This document shows, piece by piece, positions 24,369-32,562 of a stretch of DNA of 64,000 nt (the first letter of the stretch is position 1; every line of letters begins with the position of its first letter). The position numbers and the translations under genes are program-made. The stretch covers positions 34,574 through 98,573 of the forward strand of contig NZ_SSYB01000006.1 in assembly GCF_004917075.1 (NCBI RefSeq). Reading direction: 5' to 3'. The notes under the pieces are model-generated. The model ran no database searches and was not told where the DNA came from. It saw only the letters and a program-made list of their open reading frames with translations. This stretch comes from Geomonas edaphica (GTDB lineage: Bacteria > Desulfobacterota > Desulfuromonadia > Geobacterales > Geobacteraceae).

Positions 24369-25349
24369 ATGTCCGGGACAACGGAAAACACCGCGACGGA
24401 GAGCTTCCGGCAACGGCTCGCGCGCCACGAGCTACGCCTCGAGCGGGACGAGACCCACGCACTGCAGGTGAACGTGGGCCTTGTCTGCAACCTCTCCTGC
24501 GGGCACTGTCACCTCGAGGCGGGGCCGGCCCGCAGCGAGATGATGGCGCGCCCGGTGATGGACGAGGTGATCGCCGCCGCCACGCGCCTTCCCTTCGCCG
24601 TGATCGACGTGACCGGCGGTGCCCCGGAACTGGTGCCGGAGCTCCCCTACCTCTTACGCGGTCTGGCACCTCACACCCCGAGGCTCATCGTGCGCACGAA
24701 CCTGGTCGTCCTTGAGGGGGAGCGGGGTGAGCCCCTCATGGAGCTCTACCGCGACCTAGGCGTCACGCTTGTCGCTTCGCTTCCCGCCGCCAACCAGGCG
24801 CAGACCGACGCCCAGCGCGGTGCCGGCGTCTGGGAACGGAGCATGGCGGCGCTCACGCACCTAAACGCGCTCGGCTACGGCATGCCGGGGAGCCCGCTCG
24901 AACTCGACCTCGTCAGCAACCCCTCGGGCGCCTTCCTCCCGCCGCCGCAGCTCCAGGCCCAGGAGAAGTTCCGGCGCGATCTCGCGCGCAGGTACGGCGT
25001 CAGCTTCCACAACCTCTACACCTTCGCCAACGCGCCGCTCGGCCGCTTCCGCCTCTTCCTTGAGCGCTCGGGGAACCTGGACGCCTACCTCGACAAGCTC
25101 GCCTCCGGCTTCAACCCGTGCGCCGTCTCCGGCGTCATGTGCCGCAGCCAGCTCTCCGTCGACTGGACCGGGCGCCTCTACGACTGCGATTTTCACCTCT
25201 CCCGCGGCATCAACATGGGGGGAGAAGAGCGCCTCCTGCGAGAACTCTCCGAGCTTCCCGCGCCGGGCACGGCCATCCCCGCCGCCGACCACTGCTACGC
25301 CTGCACCGTGGGCGCCGGCTTCACCTGAGGGGGGAGCATCGTGGCCTAG
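24369..25349 (+). CDS. arsS: ArsS-like radical SAM protein, probable selenoprotein (UGA = Sec320)
   Basis: About 326 residues if the in-frame TGA at 25326-25328 is decoded as selenocysteine. The radical SAM CX3CX2C motif is C40-NLS-C44-GH-C47; a C-terminal Cys-rich region has GFNPCAVSGVMC, LYDCDFH and HCYACTVGAGFT. In ArsS homologues the sequence continues with C or U, then GG; here TGA is followed by GGG GGG AGC ATC GTG GCC TAG, i.e. U-G-G-S-I-V-A. A GC-rich 8-bp stem at 25341-25358 with a GU loop lies just behind the TGA, in bacterial SECIS position. ArsS makes the ribose-derived moiety of arsenosugars. If the TGA were a stop, the protein would lose its conserved GG tail. Confidence 0.8.
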
Positions 25350-25358
25350 TTAGGCCGC
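25341..25358 (+). promoter_or_regulatory. Candidate bacterial SECIS hairpin
   Basis: GTGGCCTA and TAGGCCGC pair (one G-U wobble) around a GU loop, starting 12 bases after the TGA in arsS. Bacterial SECIS elements lie directly behind the Sec codon with a G/U-containing apical loop, so position and loop fit; the real stem-loop may include additional flanking bases. Confidence 0.55.
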
Positions 25359-25375
25359 CGGTCCGCAAATTTTCA

Positions 25376-25405
25376 TTGGGAAGTCGTGTCATCCTGCGCT
25401 ATAGT
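25376..25405 (+). promoter_or_regulatory. Possible sigma-70 promoter for the ferredoxin gene
   Basis: TTGGGA (25376-25381) and TATAGT (25400-25405) are 18 bases apart, about 55 bases upstream of the GTG at 25461. Confidence 0.45.
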
Positions 25406-25460
25406 GGCCCCTGGCCCCGAGCGCTCAGCGCCCGCGGCGACGCCGGGAAAGGAGGAACAT

Positions 25461-25655
25461 GTGGCGAGAAAACCGCTGGTAAAAAAGGACGAATGCATCA
25501 GTTGCGGCATATGCATCGGGAACCTTCCCGCCGTGTTCCGCTTTGACGACCACGGAAAGTCCGAGTGTTACGACCCGGAAGGGGCCGACGAGGCGGAGAT
25601 CCAGGCCCGCGCCATCGACCTCTGCCCGGTCTCCTGCATCATGTGGGAGGAGTAA
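25461..25655 (+). CDS. Single-cluster [4Fe-4S] ferredoxin
   Basis: A 64-residue ferredoxin. CISCGICIGNLPAVFRF gives three closely spaced cysteines, and the fourth ligand is in LCPVSCIMWEE near the C-terminus, the pattern of monocluster [4Fe-4S] ferredoxins. Start is GTG 25461, with AAAGGAGG five bases upstream; no in-frame ATG has a ribosome site. It could supply electrons to ArsS or another radical SAM enzyme, but this is only inferred from adjacency. The histidine kinase gene follows 8 bases downstream. Confidence 0.85.
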   Translation: MARKPLVKKDECISCGICIGNLPAVFRFDDHGKSECYDPEGADEAEIQARAIDLCPVSCIMWEE

Positions 25656-25663
25656 GCCTCCAC

Positions 25664-26755
25664 ATGAGACGAACCGACCTCTTCAGGGGCGCCACCCTTT
25701 TCACCTGCGTCGTCGCCATAAGCCTTCTGCACTACCTAACACCGCTCCGTCTCGCGGTGTTGCACGACATCTTCCAGCGCCTTTACTACATCCCCATCAT
25801 CTTAGCCGCCTTCTGGTTCGGCTTTCGCGGCGGCATCGGCTGCGCCATCCTGGTCACTATCGCCTACGCCCCCCACATCCTCTTCCAGTGGGGCGGCCAC
25901 ATCGCCATGGAGATGGAGAAATACCTCGAGGTCATCCTCTACAACGTGGTAGGCGGGATCACCGGCTTCTTGTCGCAGCAGGACCGTTTCCGCCGTGAGG
26001 AGCTGGAGCGTAGCGCAAAGGGGCTCGAGGACTCCTACCGGCAGCTGAAAGAGCAGTCCGAACTCATCATCAGGATCGAGGAGCAGTTGCGGCGCGCCGA
26101 GCGCCTTTCCGCCCTGGGCGAGCTCTCCGCCATTCTGGCCCACGAGATCCGCAATCCCCTAGCCTCGATCCGCGGCACCGCCGAAATTCTCATGGAAGAC
26201 GGCAGCGCCGAGAACCGCCATGAGTTCCTCGAGATCCTTGTCAAGGAGTCCGACCGCTTAAACCGCGTCGTCGAGGACTTCCTGCGCATGGCCCGCCCTG
26301 AGCCGGCCGACAAGAGGGAATGCGACCTAAACGAGGAACTTGCCAACATCGTGACCCTCCTCTCCGCCCAGGCCCGCACCGGCGGCGTCACGTTAGAGCT
26401 AGAACGCGGTGCGCTTCCGCCGGTAGTCGCCGACCCGGGAAAGCTGCACCAGGCCTTCATGAACATCCTGCTGAACGCGATCCAGGCCTCGTCGCATGGT
26501 GGGAAGGTGCGCGTCGCCACCACCCTGGGGCGCGACGGGCGCATCGAGATCCGCTTCACCGACGAAGGGAGCGGCATCTCCGCCGAGGCGCTTGCCAAGA
26601 TCTTCGAACCCTTCTTCACCACCAAGGGAAGCGGCACCGGTTTAGGCCTCTCCATCACCAAGAAGATCATCGAAGGGCATGGCGGCACCCTGGAGGTGCA
26701 GAGCGAACCGGGGCGCGGGACCACCTTCCTGGTAGCCCTCCCGCTCTCCCCGTAG
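25664..26755 (+). CDS. Membrane sensor histidine kinase (NtrB/ZraS-like core)
   Basis: About 363 residues. The N-terminal 105 residues contain about four hydrophobic segments (residues 10-25, 40-55, 57-72, 88-103) and little periplasmic sequence. A short coiled linker leads to the HisKA helix with H160 in LAHEIRNPLASIRG. The HATPase core has N-box FMNILLNAIQASSHG, G1 DEGSGIS and G2 GSGTGLGLSI. This kinase type commonly pairs with sigma-54 activators; none is adjacent. A possible sigma-54 promoter with an upstream palindrome follows, which suggests it may control the next operon. The start is the first ATG before the membrane region. Confidence 0.87.
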   Translation: MRRTDLFRGATLFTCVVAISLLHYLTPLRLAVLHDIFQRLYYIPIILAAFWFGFRGGIGCAILVTIAYAPHILFQWGGHIAMEMEKYLEVILYNVVGGITGFLSQQDRFRREELERSAKGLEDSYRQLKEQSELIIRIEEQLRRAERLSALGELSAILAHEIRNPLASIRGTAEILMEDGSAENRHEFLEILVKESDRLNRVVEDFLRMARPEPADKRECDLNEELANIVTLLSAQARTGGVTLELERGALPPVVADPGKLHQAFMNILLNAIQASSHGGKVRVATTLGRDGRIEIRFTDEGSGISAEALAKIFEPFFTTKGSGTGLGLSITKKIIEGHGGTLEVQSEPGRGTTFLVALPLSP

Positions 26756-26792
26756 TGTGGAAAATCCTACGCCGGCTGCCGGATATTCCACA
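26756..26792 (+). promoter_or_regulatory. 12-bp inverted repeat, possible activator binding site
   Basis: TGTGGAAAATCC (26756-26767) and GGATATTCCACA (26781-26792) form an inverted repeat with one mismatch and a 13-base centre. It lies directly behind the kinase stop and 75 bases upstream of a possible -24 element, the spacing of enhancer sites used by sigma-54 activators. A terminator role is less likely, as no U-run follows. Confidence 0.45.
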
Positions 26793-26866
26793 GAATGTGG
26801 GCGCATGTCGTCCATAGGTCACCCCGCCGGCAAGTGATCCCGGTGGGTTACCGCCTTCCAGCGGCG

Positions 26867-26882
26867 TGGCACGCTCCTTGAA
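26867..26882 (+). promoter_or_regulatory. Possible sigma-54 promoter of the HMA/DUF2318 operon
   Basis: TGGCAC, 5 bases, TTGAA. The -24 element is perfect; the -12 element has GA where GC is expected. The first coding start (26947) is about 65 bases downstream. Confidence 0.4.
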
Positions 26883-26946
26883 AATAATTCCCCGACCGAG
26901 CCTGCTTGACGCATCCCGCGTCAGCCACGCCGGTCCGGGAGAGCTT

Positions 26947-27357
26947 ATGAAGAACAGGATATGGAACAGCGTCCTCTTGCTCGTCGTGGTCACGGTGCTT
27001 GGCGTCTTCGCCTTTTACGTGAGGGTAGGGGCTACCGCCGACAAGGTCGTCGTGCTGCGCACCTCCGGGATGACCTGCGGCGCCTGCGTCAAGAAGATCA
27101 ACGAGGCGCTGCAGACGCAAAAAGGTGTGGCGGCCACCGAGGTAGATCTTGAAAGCGGGCTCGTCATCGCCGGTTACGACTCGAAGCAGGTGGCGCCGGA
27201 GAGGCTGGTCGCCGCGGTAGAGAAGTGCGGCTTCGCCTCCAAGGTAGCCGGCGTGCTCACCCCGGAGCAGTTCCGCACCATGGCCGGGCGCGACCTGGGC
27301 GGCAAGGCGGCCCACGGTGGCTGCTGCGGCAAAGACGGTTGTGGCGGGAAGAACTAA
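26947..27357 (+). CDS. Membrane-anchored heavy-metal-associated (HMA) domain protein
   Basis: A 136-residue protein with one N-terminal helix (residues 6-26), an HMA domain with the metal motif GMTCGACVKK (C44, C47), and a C-terminal Cys/His/Gly-rich tail (HGGCCGKDGCGG). It likely binds mercury, copper or another soft metal at the outer face of the membrane. GGGAGAG lies before ATG 26947. A DUF2318-type protein follows about 150 bases downstream, across a repeat element. The Cys-rich tail is not part of the HMA domain and may be a second metal site. Confidence 0.82.
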   Translation: MKNRIWNSVLLLVVVTVLGVFAFYVRVGATADKVVVLRTSGMTCGACVKKINEALQTQKGVAATEVDLESGLVIAGYDSKQVAPERLVAAVEKCGFASKVAGVLTPEQFRTMAGRDLGGKAAHGGCCGKDGCGGKN

Positions 27358-27442
27358 AAGTCCCCCTTTGCGAAGGGGGATTTAGGGGGATTTCAGCTGG
27401 GGTGGCAGAGGCAAATCCCCCCCGCCCCCCCCGTAGCCCCAA
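27358..27442. repeat. Family A GC-rich palindromic repeat, copy A1
   Basis: CCCCCTTTGCGAAGGGGG followed by ATTTAGGGGGATTT and a mirrored CAAATCCCCC arm. The right arm is divergent. The copy lies between the HMA and DUF2318 genes, within what may be one operon. Confidence 0.8.
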
Positions 27443-27504
27443 CGTACGGGGTGAAAACCTTCATATCACACGGCTTTAGCGAGCCGGATCAAAAGGAGCT
27501 TCAC

Positions 27505-27978
27505 ATGGTTCAGCAGAACAAAAAAGGATTGCAGGCCCTCATCATCGCCCTTGTCGCCGTTGCCGCCATGGCCACCGTCGCCTTCGCGTTCTCCCTCCCC
27601 GGCATGGGCAAGTACGAGAAGGTGAAGCCGGTGAACGGCACTGTCACTATCCCGGTCGCCAAGGTGAACGACGGCAAGGCGCACTACTACAAACTCGCCG
27701 ACGGCGGTAAGGAAATCAACTTCTTCATCGTCAAGGGAAGCGACGGCCAGCTCCACACCGCCTTCGACGCCTGCGACGTCTGCTACCGCGAGAAGAAGGG
27801 GTATGAGCAGCAGGGCGACAAGATGAACTGCAACAACTGCAACCAGAAGTTCGCCATCAACAAGATCGGCGCCGCTTCCGGTGGCGGGTGCAACCCCTCC
27901 CACCTGACCGCCAAAATCGATGCGAGCAACGTCACCATCTCCGTCACCGATCTGAAGTCCGGCGCGCGCTTCTTCTAG
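27505..27978 (+). CDS. DUF2318-type extracytoplasmic metal/Fe-S-binding protein
   Basis: About 157 residues with an N-terminal signal or anchor (residues 8-29). The soluble domain has paired cysteine motifs C90-DV-C93 and C109-NN-C112 plus a further cysteine near 130 (GGGCNPSH), the DUF2318 pattern. Related domains occur in membrane iron-uptake proteins. The sequence KINFFIV-like strand (GGKEINFFIVKGSDGQLHTAFDACDVC) is diagnostic. AAAAGGAG lies upstream of ATG 27505. With the upstream HMA protein it suggests extracytoplasmic metal handling. Confidence 0.8.
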   Translation: MVQQNKKGLQALIIALVAVAAMATVAFAFSLPGMGKYEKVKPVNGTVTIPVAKVNDGKAHYYKLADGGKEINFFIVKGSDGQLHTAFDACDVCYREKKGYEQQGDKMNCNNCNQKFAINKIGAASGGGCNPSHLTAKIDASNVTISVTDLKSGARFF

Positions 27979-27983
27979 TTTGA

Positions 27984-28112
27984 AGTCCCCCCTTCGCCCC
28001 GTTGGGGCTACGGGGGGCAGGCTCCCCTTTGCGACGGGGGATTTAGGGGGATTTGCCGTTGGCTGGCAGAAGCAAAAGCAAATCCCCCCTGGCCCCCCTT
28101 CGCAAAGGGGGG
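27984..28112. repeat. Family A repeat, copy A2 (full length)
   Basis: Starts with CCCCCCTTCGCCCCGTTGGGG, contains CCCCTTTGCGACGGGGG and ATTTAGGGGGATTTGC, then the inverted GCAAATCCCCCCTGG and CCCCTTCGCAAAGGGG. The arms can form a long cruciform. The rest of the 27979-28432 gap holds copy A3, a promoter and no gene. Confidence 0.8.
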
Positions 28113-28267
28113 GACGCGAAGTCACGTGCGGCGCTTTGTGGACAGCCTCATGTAGGAGTCTCGGCCGCGATGCAAGCAACGCCGGGGTGCGGCACCAGCC
28201 GCCCCCGGCGTTTTTTCGTTCATCACCGTTGCGGAAAGCTCGCCACGCAGTACTGCCCGAGCCTGAC

Positions 28268-28306
28268 GTTCCCCCCTTTGCGAAGGGGGGGGCGGGGGGA
28301 TTTGCC
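28268..28306. repeat. Family A repeat, copy A3 (half element)
   Basis: Contains CCCCCCTTTGCGAAGGGGGG and GGGGGGATTTGCC, i.e. one half of the element without the mirrored arm. Confidence 0.7.
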
Positions 28307-28371
28307 TTTGTCAGACGTCGGCCTTGCCACCGCCGCCTTGAGTTTTTATGCGGGTAAGTTGGAGCCCGAGG

Positions 28372-28401
28372 TTGACACCCGTCTCGCCCCCGGTGTATTA
28401 C
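28372..28401 (+). promoter_or_regulatory. Sigma-70 promoter upstream of the 28433 gene
   Basis: TTGACA (28372-28377) and TATTAC (28396-28401) are 18 bases apart; the GTG start is 32 bases downstream. Confidence 0.6.
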
Positions 28402-28432
28402 AGAAAGTGCAGTTAGCATCAGGGGGTATCAA

Positions 28433-29059
28433 GTGAGCAAAGACAAAGACGAGCGCAAGAGGTCACACCTCCGGCTCGTGGTGGACAACGCGGAGATGCG
28501 CAGCGCCAGACCTTCGGCACCGGAGCAGGAGTTCGTTCCGCTCGAGGAGCTGATCGCCAACCGCGACGCGTTCCGTGCCGCTTTCTACCGCGGCATGGGC
28601 AGGCTGCAGACCAAGGGATACCAGTCCCTGGAGCGCTTCTTAGCCGGCCGCGGCGCCCCCTACGGCATCGACCCCGTGCACGGCAAGGTGATGGTCCTCC
28701 CCGCAGGACACCTCTCCCCCGAATCGCTCGAATACGGCTCGCCGCAGGACGAGGTGCTCCTCTGCATCGCCGAGGACGCCGGCGGCACCGGCCTTTGCTT
28801 CTCCCTGGAGATGATCCTCCCGTACTTCAGCGAGGACGACCAGGTAATGGAGGAGGCACTTCTCTTCGCCCCGGTGCTGCAGTACGGCGCCCTGTTCCTC
28901 GAGGAGAACCCCCACGACGGCATGCTCGACCTCATCTACCGGCTTGCCGTACCGCTCTACCCCCCCGTGCTCACAGCACGGCTCGCCGAGCGGATGTTCT
29001 CCATCTTCTCCTTTGAGCTGAAGGAAACCTTCCTCACCCTCTCCGACTACCCCGAATAA
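28433..29059 (+). CDS. Conserved protein of unknown function, cytoplasmic
   Basis: A 208-residue protein with no signal peptide or membrane helix. The N-terminus is highly charged (MSKDKDERKRSHLRLVVDNAE); the body is acidic and rich in leucine and glutamate (PLEELIANRDAFRAAFYRGMGRL; GTGLCFSLEMILPYFSEDD). I see no catalytic motif and recognise no family. The GTG start follows AGGGGG and a clear promoter, so it is expressed as its own unit. It precedes the cytochrome cluster but has no obvious link to it. Confidence 0.7.
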   Translation: MSKDKDERKRSHLRLVVDNAEMRSARPSAPEQEFVPLEELIANRDAFRAAFYRGMGRLQTKGYQSLERFLAGRGAPYGIDPVHGKVMVLPAGHLSPESLEYGSPQDEVLLCIAEDAGGTGLCFSLEMILPYFSEDDQVMEEALLFAPVLQYGALFLEENPHDGMLDLIYRLAVPLYPPVLTARLAERMFSIFSFELKETFLTLSDYPE

Positions 29060-29311
29060 AAAGCGAAAGAGGGGGTGTTACCACCACACCCCAGATCTAT
29101 TGCTTGAAAAAAAAGTGCAAATCTGTTAGACAGACTGGGGATTTTCCCGAAGCTTGCCCGGCTTCCCTGCAGCCGCTTCCCGGGCCGCATCCTGCCGCTT
29201 ATGGGGAATACCATTGTTATGGGAGGAACCTCTGCCTCCCCTGGAATTTGCATTGATTGTGTTGGCTGGCCCCATGTCCACCATTCCAATCTTACTTGCT
29301 AGGGTGTCATC

Positions 29312-30649
29312 ATGAAGATGCTTGCCTTTGTCCCTTTCGCGCTGGCCGCGCTGCTTCTCACCTCCGCCGGCAACGCCCGTGGTGACTCCTGTGTTACCTC
29401 GGCCTGCCACGTCGAAATTTCCAAGATTGCCGTTCCGCATGCCCCGGTTAAAGACGGCGACTGCGCGAGCTGCCACAACGCCGTCTCCAAGGAACACCCG
29501 ATCAAGGGGGGCAAGAGCTTCCAGCTTGCCGCCAAGGGGGGAGCGCTCTGCACCGGCTGCCACGACGGGCTTGCTACCAAGAAACTCGTGCACGCACCGG
29601 TGAAAGGGGGGGAGTGCGTCGCTTGCCACAAGCCGCACGGCAGTTCCGGCCGTTTCCTGCTCGAAAAGGGCGACGACCAGAACCCGCTCTGTACCGGCTG
29701 CCACGACCAGGCGACCTTCCAGCAGCGCTTCATGCACGGCCCCGCCGCGGTCGGCTCTTGCACCGAGTGCCACGATCCGCACCAGTCCCAGGAGAAGGCG
29801 CTTCTAAAGCAGCCCGTGCGCGATCTCTGCCTTAGGTGTCATTCCGACTTCAACAACCAGTTGAAGTCCGCCGCTTTCCAGCATCCGCCGGTGAAGAAGG
29901 ACCCCTGCACCACCTGTCACGATCCGCACGGCTCCGGTGTTCCCATGTTCCTCGTCAAGAAGATGCCCGACCTCTGCATCTCCTGCCACACCGCCATCGG
30001 CAAAAAGATCACCGATGCGAAGGTCGTGCACAAGCCGATCAAGAGCGAGGCCGGCTGCAGCGCCTGTCATTCGAGCCACTTCTCCAAAGCGAAAGGTCTC
30101 CTGGCCTTCCCCGAGATGGAAACCTGCCTCTCCTGCCACGGCCAGGACAAGCCCGGCATGAAGAACATCAGCAAGGAGATTGCGAAGAAAAAGTACCTGC
30201 ACGGCCCGATTAAAAACGGCCAGTGCAGGGCGTGCCACGACCCCCACGGTTCCAATTATTTCCGTATGCTCGGCGGCAACTACCCGGAAACCCTTTATGC
30301 CCCTTACAAAGACGGGCTCTACGACGCGTGTCTTAAGTGCCACGAGAAGAACCTCTTGCGTTTCGCCGACACCACCATCTACACGAAGTTTAGAAACGGC
30401 AACAGGAACCTGCACTACGTACACGTGGTGAATAGCCGCAAGGGGCGCACCTGCCGCGTATGCCACGCACCGCACGCGAGCAACGGTGAGAAGCTCATGC
30501 ACGTGGACGGAGTCGAGTTCGGGGAGTGGAAGATCCCGGTGAACTTCACCATCACGGCGACCGGCGGCTCCTGCGCCCCGGGATGCCACAGGCCACTTGC
30601 CTACGACAGGGACAAACCGCAGGAGTACAGCACCAACAAAGCGAAGTAA
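29312..30649 (+). CDS. Periplasmic multiheme c-type cytochrome (13-15 hemes)
   Basis: A 445-residue protein with a signal peptide (residues 1-24, ending NARG). It has thirteen CXXCH sites spread over the chain, plus an N-terminal CX4CH (CVTSACH) and a C-terminal CX3CH (CAPGCH). Repeated blocks of the form H-x-P-V-K-x-G-x-CxxCH-x-PHGS are typical of the doubled-CXXCH family used as periplasmic electron wires. No lipobox is present, so a periplasmic, porin-associated role is likely. It opens the porin-cytochrome cluster; an NHL lipoprotein gene lies 74 bases downstream. The ribosome site is weak (AGGGTG). Confidence 0.88.
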   Translation: MKMLAFVPFALAALLLTSAGNARGDSCVTSACHVEISKIAVPHAPVKDGDCASCHNAVSKEHPIKGGKSFQLAAKGGALCTGCHDGLATKKLVHAPVKGGECVACHKPHGSSGRFLLEKGDDQNPLCTGCHDQATFQQRFMHGPAAVGSCTECHDPHQSQEKALLKQPVRDLCLRCHSDFNNQLKSAAFQHPPVKKDPCTTCHDPHGSGVPMFLVKKMPDLCISCHTAIGKKITDAKVVHKPIKSEAGCSACHSSHFSKAKGLLAFPEMETCLSCHGQDKPGMKNISKEIAKKKYLHGPIKNGQCRACHDPHGSNYFRMLGGNYPETLYAPYKDGLYDACLKCHEKNLLRFADTTIYTKFRNGNRNLHYVHVVNSRKGRTCRVCHAPHASNGEKLMHVDGVEFGEWKIPVNFTITATGGSCAPGCHRPLAYDRDKPQEYSTNKAK

Positions 30650-30723
30650 GAAGTACCACGCACCCGCCGGAAGGATAACCCCAAACGGGCGGGAGAAACA
30701 CGCGCAGCATCAAGGAGAAAGGC

Positions 30724-31887
30724 ATGTCAGCAACACGGTCTGTTAGGTTGATGGGCATTGGAAAGGTATTGTCGCTGCTTTCGGGCGCGCTGCTCGCGCT
30801 GGGGCTTGCCGGCTGCATGGGAGGTAAGGCAGCCAGGGAGCCGGTTTTCTGGCCCCCCGATCCGAACCCCCCCAGGGTACAGTTCCTGAAAGGTGTCTCC
30901 GGGTCGAAGGACGTGACCACCGCAAGCTCGGTGAAGCTCCTTTCCCTCAACAACGATGATGACGAGGGGCCCAAGATGATCGCTAAGCCCTACGGCGTCG
31001 CATTCAGCAAAGGGAAGTTCTACGTCGTCGACACCATTCAGAACAACATTGCCATCTTCGACCTGGTGAAGGAGACCTTCGAGATCCTTCCCAACAAGGG
31101 ACGCGGCAAGCTGAAAAAGCCGATCAACCTGACCATCGCGTCTAACAACGGTAACCTGTTCGTCGCCGACAGCTTCAGAAAGGAGATCCTCGAGTACGAC
31201 GAGATGGGGAACTTCGTGAAGGCCTACGGCAAAGAACTGGAGATGAAGCCGGTCGACGTGGCGGTGGACGACAACAAGATCTACGCACTCGATATCTCGC
31301 ACAGCGAGATCAAGGTGATCGACCGCGCAAGCGGCGAACCCGCAGGCGTCATTGGCAAGGCGGTCGAGGGACAGGAAGGTCTGGCGCTGCCGACCAACCT
31401 CAGCATGGATAAGGACGGCTTCCTCTACGTCACCAACTCCGGCACCGGCAAGGTGGTGAAACTCGACCGCGACGGGCACATCGTGCATGCCTTCGGCAAG
31501 CTTGGCGACTCCTTCGGCGAGTTCGGCCGCCCGCGCGGCATCACCGTGGATGACAAGGGGCGCATCCTCGTCGCGGACGCCTCGCACCAGAACGTGCAGA
31601 TCTTCAACGAGACGGGACGCATCCTCATGTTCTTCGGCGACCCGGGGTACGTGTACGAATCGCTCAACTTGCCTGCCGGGGTGACCACCATCTCCTCCAA
31701 CCTCGACTACTTTCAGAAGTTGGCCGCCCCAGGATTCATCCTGGAAGAGGTCATCGTGGTGACGAACCAGTTCGGTCCCACCAAGGTTTCCTTCTACGGC
31801 CTAGGCCAGATGAAGGACTTCAAGGGGTACGAGAGTATTACGCCGGCGGAGAAGGAGAAGGGCGGCGCCGCAGGGCAGAAGAAGTAG
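30724..31887 (+). CDS. NHL-repeat (beta-propeller) lipoprotein 1
   Basis: A 387-residue lipoprotein. The signal peptide ends in a lipobox LAGC (about residues 28-31). At least five NHL-type blades follow: PYGVAFSKGKFYVVDT; PINLTIASNNGNLFVADS; PVDVAVDDNKIYALDIS; PTNLSMDKDGFLYVTNS; PRGITVDDKGRILVADAS. Such six-bladed propellers are found beside nanowire and conduit cytochromes in Geobacter. A structural or assembly role is inferred. AAGGAG lies upstream of ATG 30724. The C-terminus is lysine- and glutamate-rich. Confidence 0.88.
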   Translation: MSATRSVRLMGIGKVLSLLSGALLALGLAGCMGGKAAREPVFWPPDPNPPRVQFLKGVSGSKDVTTASSVKLLSLNNDDDEGPKMIAKPYGVAFSKGKFYVVDTIQNNIAIFDLVKETFEILPNKGRGKLKKPINLTIASNNGNLFVADSFRKEILEYDEMGNFVKAYGKELEMKPVDVAVDDNKIYALDISHSEIKVIDRASGEPAGVIGKAVEGQEGLALPTNLSMDKDGFLYVTNSGTGKVVKLDRDGHIVHAFGKLGDSFGEFGRPRGITVDDKGRILVADASHQNVQIFNETGRILMFFGDPGYVYESLNLPAGVTTISSNLDYFQKLAAPGFILEEVIVVTNQFGPTKVSFYGLGQMKDFKGYESITPAEKEKGGAAGQKK

Positions 31888-31912
31888 GCAAAGTCAACTA
31901 AACGCCAGGGAA

Positions 31913-31943
31913 GCCGCCGCCCCCGAGACGCCGGGGCGGCGGC
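31913..31943 (+). terminator. GC-rich stem-loop between NHL lipoprotein and pentaheme genes
   Basis: GCCGCCGCCCC and GGGGCGGCGGC form a perfect 11-base stem with a loop of about 9 bases. No U-run follows, so it may tune expression within the operon (attenuation or mRNA processing) instead of ending it. Confidence 0.5.
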
Positions 31944-31980
31944 CCGCCTAGACCGGATTCCCGCGGCGACCAAGGGGCAC

Positions 31981-32562
31981 ATGGCACGACTCACGATACA
32001 TATCGCGGCTATCCTGATGCTTTTCGCCATCCTCTCCGGGTGTGATCCGATCACCAGGCACAAGGTCCTCTCCACGGTCTTCGACGGGGTGCCGACGCTC
32101 CCACCGCCCGAGGAGATCTGCACCCAGTACGCGGACACGAAGCTCACCGAGTACAAGGAGGAGTTGGCCGGCGCGAAAAAGGCCGCCGAAGCGGGAGACG
32201 TGTCCAAGGGGTCGGTGCACCAGCCCTACGAAGAGAAGAAGTGCGACAACTGCCACGACAAGAACAAGGACGACGGCCTCGTGCGCCCCGCGAAGCAGCT
32301 CTGCCTCATGTGTCACAAGGGCTTCTTCAAGGCGCATTTCGAGCACGGCCCCGCCGCGGTAGGGGACTGCCTCTCCTGTCACGTGCCGCACAACTCCGCC
32401 TACACTACGCTTTTGAAGGTAGACCGTAAGGACATCTGTAACCTCTGCCACAAGGAGCAGCGCGCGGCCCTCGGCCTGCACACGAAGGTAGCCGAGCGCA
32501 AAATGGCTTGCGCCGACTGCCATGACCCCCATTACGGGACCACGCCGTTTTTCTTGAAATGA
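31981..32562 (+). CDS. Pentaheme c-type cytochrome lipoprotein
   Basis: A 193-residue lipoprotein with lipobox LSGC (about residues 18-21) and five CXXCH sites (CDNCH, CLMCH, CLSCH, CNLCH, CADCH). Between lipid anchor and hemes lies a charged helical spacer of about 60 residues. It is the best candidate for the lipid-anchored cytochrome of the conduit, on either face of the outer membrane. The porin gene starts inside its stop codon (ATGA), so the two proteins are probably made in a fixed ratio. Confidence 0.88.
   Translation: MARLTIHIAAILMLFAILSGCDPITRHKVLSTVFDGVPTLPPPEEICTQYADTKLTEYKEELAGAKKAAEAGDVSKGSVHQPYEEKKCDNCHDKNKDDGLVRPAKQLCLMCHKGFFKAHFEHGPAAVGDCLSCHVPHNSAYTTLLKVDRKDICNLCHKEQRAALGLHTKVAERKMACADCHDPHYGTTPFFLK

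Noticed and set aside
25326-25328. ArsS as a truncated pseudogene
   Set aside because: The sequence behind the TGA stays in frame, restores the conserved GG tail and carries a hairpin. Selenocysteine decoding explains it better than a nonsense mutation.
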